A stretch of 5,087 bases of DNA from Thermococcus sp. (GTDB lineage: Archaea > Methanobacteriota_B > Thermococci > Thermococcales > Thermococcaceae): assembly GCA_027035445.1 (NCBI GenBank), contig JALVUT010000036.1, positions 1 to 5,087 of the forward strand, read 5' to 3'. Numbering within the stretch: the stretch's first letter is position 1; each line of letters begins with the position of its first letter. A program made the position numbers and the translations under genes. Shown piece after piece: positions 1 to 4,369 of this stretch. Below the pieces are notes generated by a model. The model was not told where the DNA came from and did no database searches. It saw only the letters and a list, made by a program, of their open reading frames with translations.

Positions 1-2
1 AA

Positions 3-323
3 TCCCTTTGCGCTATAAGGAAGGAGGCCCAGGAAAGGGAGACGGTCGTCAAGGTCCAGGTGGAGGAGGCAGTCAGGGAAGGGCTCAAGGATGAGCTTGT
101 TACCAAGGGGGACTTCAAAGAAGAGATGGGAAGCCTTAAAGAAGAGACAGCCCAAATCAAAGAGGCCCTCAAATATACAGCCACCAGGGAAGACCTCTTA
201 CGCCTTGAGCACAACATGGAAAGGCGCTATTTAGTGCTTTTGGCCGTCATGCTTGCGGGCTTTACCATCTTCAATCCTGGGTTCCAATCGTTCATAAAGG
301 CCCTAGTTACCCTTTTTAAATAG
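3..323 (+). CDS. Coiled-coil protein with C-terminal membrane anchor (5' end outside window)
   Basis: The frame is open from the first base of the window to the TAG at 321-323, so the gene probably begins upstream. A GTG at 60 would give 87 residues, but it has no well-placed ribosome binding site: the AAGGAGG at 20-26 lies 33 bases away. Numbering from that GTG, residues 1-55 are charged and helical, rich in Glu and Lys (for example KEEMGSLKEETAQIKEAL), which suggests a coiled coil. Residues 57-72 (YLVLLAVMLAGFTIF) are hydrophobic and look like one membrane segment followed by a short tail. This layout resembles small bacterial DUF1640/CCDC90-like coiled-coil proteins of unknown role; that family link is by general resemblance only. 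The gene is convergent with the minus-strand replication genes and probably belongs to a different transcription unit. I do not assign a function. Confidence 0.6.
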   Translation, partial: SLCAIRKEAQERETVVKVQVEEAVREGLKDELVTKGDFKEEMGSLKEETAQIKEALKYTATREDLLRLEHNMERRYLVLLAVMLAGFTIFNPGFQSFIKALVTLFK

Positions 324-370
324 TCGCCTGGCCCCCCTTTCCTTGGGTCAAGCGTGGTCAATGCAATTCT

Positions 371-407
371 GGTGTGTCGTAACTTCCCGTTACACCGTCA
401 TTTTTTT
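371..407 (+). terminator. Possible intrinsic terminator of the coiled-coil gene
   Basis: GGTGT (371-375) can pair with ACACC (392-396), or GTAAC (379-383) with GTTAC (389-393) around a TTCCC loop. Seven T residues follow at 401-407. The short spacer CGTCA between stem and T-tract makes it imperfect. It lies about 50 bases after the stop at 323, in the right place and orientation. Confidence 0.35.
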
Positions 408-580
408 GACACCCACAGCCTTTGTTCGTACCACTTATCAAATTGCAAAAAGTACCATAGGACGTGGGGTTACGTTAGAATGTTGACATAGGAAAAAATT
501 AAGCCGCCAACTGCTCCTTCCCTGGGCCTCAACACCCGTCCCACCACCTGGATAAGACGGCCACTGAAACCTGTCAACTT
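398..580 (-). pseudogene. 3' remnant of an SF2 (DEAD/DEAH-type) helicase gene
   Basis: In one minus-strand frame, bases 568 to 473 encode FSGRLIQVVGRVLRPREG followed by a segment containing GGLIFSYVN. This matches superfamily 2 helicase motif VI (Q-x-x-G-R-x-x-R-P) and the hydrophobic strand ending in YVD/YVN that follows it in COG1061-type helicases. Upstream in the same frame there is no motif I, II or V, and the frame runs into the Cys-rich gene, so nearly all of the helicase is missing. A TAA at 470-472 stops the frame. Beyond it the frame stays open to a TGA at 398-400 and encodes residues such as VLWYFLQFDKWYEQRLW, which could be the original C-terminus. It sits where a replication cassette often has an SF2 helicase, downstream of the primase. 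Motif VI is a confident reading; the exact limits and the role of the TAA are inference. Confidence 0.55.
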
Positions 581-653
581 CCCCAACTTCACGAGACAGG
601 CGTTTTTGTGCCCTAGAATCGTTCGAACCCCCCAACCCATAGTTAGGTATAGG

Positions 654-1013
654 TCAAGCCGTCTGCGTCGATTCTGGAGCGTGAAACGCCCCACTGTCCC
701 CCCGTTTTTGCGAAAAAAGTCTTTCCGCTGAACAGGGATCATAGTTAGGATTCTTCCCCAGACGAAATTCCCACAGGGGACAATCTCGACTCTCGCACTC
801 ACGTACCCAAGCTGAATGACCATCCATACAGTAAAGACAATGCTTGCGTATGACCTTCACCGATGGACGGCCTTTGCCCAGCCTGTAGGGATAGAAAGGG
901 CATGGCTTACCCTTGAGCGTCCCGTTAAGGATTCGGTCGCCACCGCAATCCCTGATGTCTTTTGGCTCAACACAAGCCCGACAAAAAGCCCTGATTGCTT
1001 GTCTTGGTGTCAT
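654..1013 (-). CDS. Cys-rich protein with two zinc-finger-like modules
   Basis: 119 residues, starting at the ATG at 1011-1013. AAGGGAG lies seven bases upstream (1021-1027), inside the end of the primase gene. The gap to the primase stop is 4 bp, so the two are probably translationally coupled. The protein is an internal duplication. Module 1 has C11, C14, C23 and C38 followed by PFYPYRLGKGRP. Module 2 has C59, C62, C73 and C78 followed by PLWEFRLGKNP. Each module begins with an [AV]IR-x-x-C-x-x-C segment. Single-module proteins of this kind (AIRAYC-x-x-C ... CPLYPYRFGKNP) are common beside replication and recombination genes in phages and integrative elements, and their function is not established. 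Each C4 set very likely binds zinc, and nucleic-acid binding is likely. The last 30 residues or so are polar, with no clear domain. I am confident the gene is real and less so about its role. Confidence 0.85.
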   Translation of the reverse strand: MTPRQAIRAFCRACVEPKDIRDCGGDRILNGTLKGKPCPFYPYRLGKGRPSVKVIRKHCLYCMDGHSAWVRECESRDCPLWEFRLGKNPNYDPCSAERLFSQKRGDSGAFHAPESTQTA

Positions 1014-1017
1014 AAGT

Positions 1018-2163
1018 TTACTCCCTTCGATATTCTTGTCCTAAAACGTCCACCGATAAACTAAAGTAGGGCCAGCCCTTGAGGCCCGCCTTGTCAAAGG
1101 CATCAAGCAACCACCGTTTAAGGCCGACAGCTTGCAAGTACGATTCGGTTACGTCCTTGCCCCGTGGAGGAAGAAGAGGCATTGTGTGCTTCCATCCCTT
1201 CAGCCACCAAGACATGGCCTTTCTCCCCGCCTCGTCATTGTCCAGGCAGAGAAACACCTTCTGCGCCCTGCTAAACACCCGCCAAAAATCACGGTGTGAC
1301 TGAAGGTTATGGGGCCGTCTGCCTGCGGTTCCAAGGATAGCAACATTAACGTCTGGGCATTCTTGGCCCAACAAAACCCCGTCCAGTTCGCCTTCAACGA
1401 TGACCAGGGGCCAATCACCTGCCCTGGGGTCTTCTGGCCCTGGCTCTTGCCTAATGCACCAAACCCCACGGCCATAAGGGGAAGGGATAGAGTGATATTT
1501 GCCCCACCTCTGGGCCTCGGACTCGTCAATCCTGCGAATCGTTATGCCTACCAGCTTCTCTTGAAGGTCAAACTTTGCTATCACAAGGCCCGATGGAAGG
1601 CAAAGACGCCCGTCATCATCAACACCCCAGCCTGATTTTTGACGAAAGAACGTCTTTGGACACCAGCCCAAAAGAAAACGTTCAAGGGTCTCGCCGTGGA
1701 GCCCCCGCTTTTCCCGCAACCACTGCCTGACCTTGGCACCCGCTGAAGACATGAGTTGCTCGTGGCACCAACGGCAAAAGGCCAAAGCTTTTTCGGTCCA
1801 AAGGGCCACGTCATGCCGTGGGGCCTGGGGCTCTGGCCTCAAGGAAGGACTATCGCTTTTTTCTTCCATGGGGCACCTATGCCCCCCAGATAACCACGGC
1901 CTTCCCGTTAGCGCCTCCACAGCTTCCTGGAAGCTCATCCGTGGTCCCAATTCGCACCTGGTTAAAAAGTCCAACAGGTCCCCACCCTCATCACGGCTGA
2001 ACCAGTGCCATCGCCATCTTTGCCCTTTGGAAAAGAAGAGGAAGCCCGAATGTCCCACCAGTCGGTACGAATTCCCTTCCCTGCGCAACTTCCCTGGCAA
2101 GTAGGGCCTGACTTGCTCCAAGGTGGCATGTTTGGCTTGCTCGATTGCTTCGCTCCTGGTCAT
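1018..2163 (-). CDS. TOPRIM-domain DNA primase of a mobile element, without zinc cysteines
   Basis: 381 residues from the ATG at 2161-2163, which has GGGGAT about eight bases upstream. A GTG at 2238 would add 25 residues that look like translated leader, so I prefer the ATG. Residues 15-88 resemble the N-terminal CHC2-like domain of plasmid and phage primases (RWHWFSRDEGGDLLDFL, then MSFQEAVEALTG), but the C-H-C-C zinc ligands are absent. Residues 120-245 match the catalytic-core region of DnaG-like primases (EWL-type helix, then FLLGWCPK and GITIRRID). The TOPRIM fold follows: the catalytic glutamate is E257 in LVIVEGELDG, the metal-binding aspartates are D308 and D310 in LCLDNDEAG, and GKDVTE at 335-340 resembles the usual KD-x-N-[DE] element. 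It should make RNA primers for element replication together with the helicase encoded at 2621-3934. No DnaB-interaction domain is evident at the C-terminus. Its coding sequence is much richer in GC than most of the helicase gene. Confidence 0.88.
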   Translation of the reverse strand: MTRSEAIEQAKHATLEQVRPYLPGKLRREGNSYRLVGHSGFLFFSKGQRWRWHWFSRDEGGDLLDFLTRCELGPRMSFQEAVEALTGRPWLSGGHRCPMEEKSDSPSLRPEPQAPRHDVALWTEKALAFCRWCHEQLMSSAGAKVRQWLREKRGLHGETLERFLLGWCPKTFFRQKSGWGVDDDGRLCLPSGLVIAKFDLQEKLVGITIRRIDESEAQRWGKYHSIPSPYGRGVWCIRQEPGPEDPRAGDWPLVIVEGELDGVLLGQECPDVNVAILGTAGRRPHNLQSHRDFWRVFSRAQKVFLCLDNDEAGRKAMSWWLKGWKHTMPLLPPRGKDVTESYLQAVGLKRWLLDAFDKAGLKGWPYFSLSVDVLGQEYRRE

Positions 2164-2167
2164 CTTT

Positions 2168-2293
2168 CTATCCCCAGTGGAAAGAAAAAAATCCCTTCTT
2201 CCATAGGGCCAAAAGCCTTTCGGGCCTGGCCCTGCCACTTCGCTTCGCCTTCAATTTCTGGCCCTGTGGAAAGGGAAAAAATTTTCTCTCCAT
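2168..2293 (-). CDS. Possible 41-residue basic leader ORF before the primase
   Basis: ATG at 2291-2293, stop TAG at 2168-2170. The ORF begins MERKFFPFPQGQKLKAKRSG and ends KKGFFSFHWG, and it is rich in Arg and Lys. AGGAGAG at 2304-2310 precedes the ATG by about ten bases, which is good ribosome-binding-site spacing. The stop lies 4 bp before the primase ATG, the same gap as at the other junctions in this cluster. Against it: the region is made of repeats and low-complexity DNA, the protein matches no family I know, and the frame could be open by chance. If translated, it may mainly bring ribosomes to the primase start by translational coupling. Its ribosome binding site lies inside the hairpins of 2304-2360. 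Confidence 0.35.
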   Translation of the reverse strand: MERKFFPFPQGQKLKAKRSGRARPERLLALWKKGFFSFHWG

Positions 2294-2299
2294 AAGGCC
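2174..2299. repeat. Imperfect direct repeat (2174-2210 and 2263-2299), duplicated primase leader
   Basis: The two 37-bp copies match at 26 positions. The shared blocks are GTGGAAAG, a run of A, and CCATA followed by GGCC. Each copy is a purine run followed by a pyrimidine run and can form a short imperfect hairpin through TGGAA/TTCCA. On the minus strand each copy contains an ATG. The copy at 2263-2299 starts the 41-residue ORF. The copy at 2174-2210 starts a 14-codon ORF (MEEGIFFFPLGIER) whose TGA overlaps the primase ATG as ATGA. Between the copies, AGGGCC (2205-2210) can pair with GGCCCT (2228-2233). Confidence 0.6.
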
Positions 2300-2303
2300 T
2301 AAT

Positions 2304-2360
2304 CTCTCCTGAGAGAGGGGGGGGAAATTTAAATTCCCCCCCTCTCTCTTATAGAGAGAG
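2304..2360. repeat. Large G/C-armed palindrome with competing hairpins
   Basis: GAGAGA (2311-2316), G8 (2317-2324), an AT-only centre (AATTTAAATT, 2326-2335), C7 (2336-2342) and TCTCTC (2343-2348) form an almost complete inverted repeat with one extra A and one extra G. The right arm can also pair outward: CTCTCTCT (2342-2349) with AGAGAGAG (2353-2360) around a TAT loop. The left arm can pair with 2303-2307 (five pairs, TCTCT/AGAGA on the minus strand). It could be a cruciform element of an origin, an attenuator or terminator in the primase transcript, or a translational switch. No U-tract follows immediately on either strand, which argues against a plain terminator. Confidence 0.75.
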
Positions 2361-2369
2361 TGACGAAAT

Positions 2370-2484
2370 CACTGAATTTTAAGTCCCCGTCCTATCGCAC
2401 TTTTTTGCAGTTGCACCGAATTAATTCCGTGCACTGAATTTTTTTGACGTAAGTCCTTGAAATATCGTACTTTTTTGCCCATTG
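2370..2484. repeat. Two imperfect tandem repeats with a T-tract box
   Basis: Copy A (2370-2413) and copy B (2432-2484) share the order CACTGAATTTT, AAGTCC, TATCG[CT]ACTTTTTTGC and TTG. Copy B has extra bases between the first two elements. The box TATCG[CT]ACTTTTTTGC is at 2393-2408 and again at 2463-2478, with one difference and a 70-bp offset between starts. The pattern fits duplicated initiator and helix-destabilising sites of an origin. Confidence 0.6.
2410..2426. repeat. 17-bp exact repeat, copy 1 (copy 2 at 2610-2626)
   Basis: GTTGCACCGAATTAATT occurs at 2410-2426 and 2610-2626, with starts exactly 200 bp apart. Copy 2 runs over the TAA stop of the helicase gene (2621-2623). Copy 1 forms the left part of the dyad GCACCGAATTAATTCCGTGC at 2413-2432, in which nine of ten base pairs match around the centre. 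This dyad is a strong candidate for the binding site of a dimeric protein. Confidence 0.7.
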
Positions 2485-2620
2485 AAATTCAGTGTCACCG
2501 TATTAGCACCGCAATCAATTAATTTCCCGCCCATCATGACTTAACTACTTGTTTTCATAGGCTTTTTGCCCCAAAAATCGTTGCATCGAAATTTAATTCA
2601 GTGCTCCTCGTTGCACCGAA

Positions 2621-3934
2621 TTAATTTTCCCGAGCGGGTCCGTATCTTTTGGCCCTGGGACCCCGCTTTCCTGGTTTGTCATCAGCCTCAACACCGATTA
2701 GTCTTTGTTTAACTGCTTCATCTAGTAATGCCCTAGTTTTGCCTTTTTCTCTCAGTGGTATACCAATACGTTTAAGTGCTGACTTGAAGTTCTTTTTTTC
2801 TATCAGTTCATCTAGCGTAAAATATGACTGTCCTTGTTTAGTACATTCGTAAATTGCTTCAGCTATTATTCGTATGCGCTTTTTCTTCTCATCCACTTCA
2901 ACTGGATAAAGATATCCAGATTCAGTATGCCTGAAATACAGGTTAGGTATTGGTCTATCATGCGATAGTTTGTTAACTTCCAGTCGCACAATCGCACTGC
3001 CTGGATACTCTTCCAGTAGGTCTTTGTCTTGGTCTTTTCCCGTGATAGGTATTAACGAAACGACTGCCCTTGCCGATGCTGGCAATACGCTTGCACCTCG
3101 TCCGCTATAAAGCGCAACATCATTAACAGATTTGCCAAGATGGTGGATTAGTATTAGGCAAATGTTGTGCTTTCTGATAAATTCTTCTAGGGCATGAATA
3201 GCAAGACCCATTTCACTGTTGTCGTTTTCGTTGATACCCAGCAAAGCCCTTGACGCCGTATCGACTATGACTACATTGGGCATATCCTTTGCTAGTTGAC
3301 TTTGGATGAAGTTCTGTATCGTTATTGATACGTGTGGCGAACCGTCTTTGTCTTCGATCAGTGATGGAAGCTTCCCCACACAGTCAAAGACGTTGCAATT
3401 CTCCTTGAGGTTTTCAATTTGGATGTCATTTAGCTCTATGGACTCCCGCAATCGCTTGATCCTTTCTGCCAGAACGGGGGCCTCGTCTTCGTAGGCCAGG
3501 TAGATGACATTGGCTTTCCTGGTGTTCAGACCTGCAAACCTTTTTCCGGTCGTAAGGCAGATCGACAGGTACAACGATATTAGTGACTTACGGCTGGCAG
3601 GTAGTCCTTGCACCAAGACTAGCCCCTGTTCTGGCAGGAACCTTTCAACGATCCATGGTTTTGGGGGATACTTCCCCTTTAATGCCTGCTTGATGTTGAT
3701 TCGGTGAAGCGCCAAAGAGTTGGAAGGCTCACCACCCGCCCCCTGGGGATCACCACCCTTCCCAGGGTCGACGGGCTTGGGGGTATCGCCCCCCTCCTTC
3801 CCTTGGGGGGGGTCTGGTTCGTCATCCAGCTTCCCTGTCTGCTTGAGTTCTTCCATGCGTTCTTCTAAATAGTCGCCAAGGGTTCGCCCCTGTTGTCGCA
3901 GTTGTTGCCAAAAATCGAGCGAATAAATGCTCAT
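2621..3934 (-). CDS. RepA-like replicative DNA helicase (AAA_25 / RecA-fold ATPase)
   Basis: 437 residues from the ATG at 3932-3934. AAGGGGTG lies seven bases upstream, and the gap to the preceding gene is 4 bp. Residues 1-35 are charged and helical. Residues 38-72 are a Pro/Gly/Asp linker of low complexity. The RecA-like core spans about 92-300. It contains the Walker A variant GLPASRKS (110-117), then NVIYLAYEDE (142-151), Walker B VVIVDTASRA (221-230), an ENDN element (236-239), the sensor-like LILIHHLGKS (260-269) and SGRGASVLPASARA (277-290). This order is typical of RSF1010 RepA-like hexameric helicases of plasmids and mobile elements. Arg replaces the usual Gly in Walker A, a change I recall from other AAA_25 proteins. 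Residues 355-415 are probably a winged-helix DNA-binding tail (FTLDELIEKKNFKSALKRIGI). It should unwind DNA at the origin just downstream and work with the primase. Most of the gene is clearly more AT-rich than the primase gene. Confidence 0.88.
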   Translation of the reverse strand: MSIYSLDFWQQLRQQGRTLGDYLEERMEELKQTGKLDDEPDPPQGKEGGDTPKPVDPGKGGDPQGAGGEPSNSLALHRINIKQALKGKYPPKPWIVERFLPEQGLVLVQGLPASRKSLISLYLSICLTTGKRFAGLNTRKANVIYLAYEDEAPVLAERIKRLRESIELNDIQIENLKENCNVFDCVGKLPSLIEDKDGSPHVSITIQNFIQSQLAKDMPNVVIVDTASRALLGINENDNSEMGLAIHALEEFIRKHNICLILIHHLGKSVNDVALYSGRGASVLPASARAVVSLIPITGKDQDKDLLEEYPGSAIVRLEVNKLSHDRPIPNLYFRHTESGYLYPVEVDEKKKRIRIIAEAIYECTKQGQSYFTLDELIEKKNFKSALKRIGIPLREKGKTRALLDEAVKQRLIGVEADDKPGKRGPRAKRYGPAREN

Positions 3935-3938
3935 GATG

Positions 3939-4190
3939 TCACACCCCTTGTGCCACGTCGTCGGCCTTACGGTGCCTTACGGCCTGTTGACTCGGATCAA
4001 TGGTTCGGACCTCGACGCCCCTCACAAACTCATCCAGAAATTCAGGCCGATAAAACACCCTTCGGGAAATTTTTAGATATTTCGGCCCCTTACCCATACA
4101 ACGCCACGCTTCGAGGGTCTTGGGTCGAACAGGAAATCCTTTGGATTTCAAGTAGTTAGCTGATTCTGTGGTGTTGAGTAGCTGTGACAT
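3939..4190 (-). CDS. Small AlpA/excisionase-family helix-turn-helix protein
   Basis: 83 residues from the ATG at 4188-4190, with a strong ribosome binding site. Residues 3-57 fit the MerR-like winged helix-turn-helix of the HTH_17/AlpA/excisionase family. LLNTTESANYLKSKG gives the first helices, KTLEAWRCMGKGPKYLKISRRV the recognition helix and wing, and VFYRPEFLDEFV the closing helix; the [RK]-x-V-x-Y-x-x-x-x-LD pattern is characteristic. Residues 60-83 are a polar tail. Relatives act as excisionases (recombination directionality factors) or as transcription regulators of prophages and satellites. No integrase is present in the window, and the gene opens the replication operon. Regulation of the operon, or binding to the origin repeats, is therefore as plausible as a role in excision. 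The family assignment is solid, the role open. Confidence 0.85.
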   Translation of the reverse strand: MSQLLNTTESANYLKSKGFPVRPKTLEAWRCMGKGPKYLKISRRVFYRPEFLDEFVRGVEVRTIDPSQQAVRHRKADDVAQGV

Positions 4191-4194
4191 AGCA

Positions 4195-4202
4195 TCCTCC
4201 TT
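4195..4202 (-). promoter_or_regulatory. Strong ribosome binding site of the HTH gene
   Basis: The minus strand reads AAGGAGGA, four bases before the ATG at 4188-4190. It is the best Shine-Dalgarno sequence in the window and fixes the start of the HTH gene. It suggests that this gene is translated on its own and not by coupling to the gene upstream. Confidence 0.8.
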
Positions 4203-4369
4203 GAATAGGATTTTGTAATTTTGAGTAAAACCTAGTAAGGATCAGGGCATGGGGCATTGACGATCAAATTGGTATAACCCTATTGGCTAAAAGTTAGGTG
4301 GGCAATTGATGTGGAATTAAGCAGGCAGAGGTATTGCGGAATAAAAGGGCAAGACGGCTAAAGACTGCT

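Larger units (their letters stand above)
324..653. other. Stretch without an intact gene between convergent genes
   Basis: This stretch separates the plus-strand coiled-coil gene from the minus-strand Cys-rich gene. It holds the possible terminator at 371-407 and the helicase remnant at 398-580. I see no RNA gene and no intact coding region. The minus-strand frames that are open here carry no plausible full-length protein with a ribosome binding site. Confidence 0.5.
2364..2626. other. Candidate origin of replication with iteron-like repeats
   Basis: This AT-rich stretch between helicase and primase holds six copies of CACYGAATT. On the plus strand they are at 2370-2378, 2414-2422, 2432-2440 and 2614-2622; on the minus strand at 2486-2494 and 2595-2603. 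A looser variant (GTTGCATCGAAATTTAATT) is at 2580-2598. T-tracts, tandem repeats and the adjacent palindrome at 2304-2360 add to the picture. Repeated sites, an AT-rich segment and a neighbouring GC-rich palindrome are the general build of iteron origins such as those of RSF1010-type plasmids, whose RepA is a relative of the helicase here. The repeats are seen directly; origin function is inferred. A site array for a regulator of the cluster is the main alternative. Confidence 0.55.

Noticed and set aside
438..635. Minus-strand ORF of 65 codons
   Set aside because: It is the out-of-frame reading of the helicase remnant, with no recognisable protein features.
615..635. TTCGAA at 622-627 resembling a tRNA T-loop
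   Set aside because: The flanking bases cannot form the five-pair T-stem on either strand, and no anticodon arm or acceptor stem is found.
470..823. Long minus-strand ORF containing helicase motif VI as an intact gene
   Set aside because: Its first half overlaps the Cys-rich gene in another frame and shows no helicase motifs. Only the last part, about 35 codons, looks like helicase, so it is treated as a remnant.
2164..2238. N-terminal extension of the primase from a GTG at 2238
   Set aside because: The 25 extra residues are rich in Gly, Pro and Arg and arise from the repeat leader. The ATG at 2163 starts where family similarity begins and has its own upstream purine-rich site.
2500..2528. 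Minus-strand extended -10 (TGCTAATAC) as a primase promoter
   Set aside because: No -35 element lies at suitable spacing, and such matches are expected by chance in this AT-rich DNA.
2563..2577. Hairpin TTTTTG-CCC-CAAAAA as terminator of the helicase gene
   Set aside because: The stem is almost all A/T pairs and no T-tract follows in the minus-strand direction.
3721..3830. Repetitive G/C-run DNA in the helicase gene
   Set aside because: The frame is uninterrupted and encodes a Pro/Gly linker between the N-terminal helix and the ATPase core. It is low-complexity coding sequence and needs no separate element.
4191..4369. Promoter for the HTH-helicase operon in the 179-bp gap
   Set aside because: TTATAC (minus strand, around 4276) and TTGATC (around 4268) are present, but none has a partner at 16-18 bp. 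A promoter is likely here, but I cannot place it.
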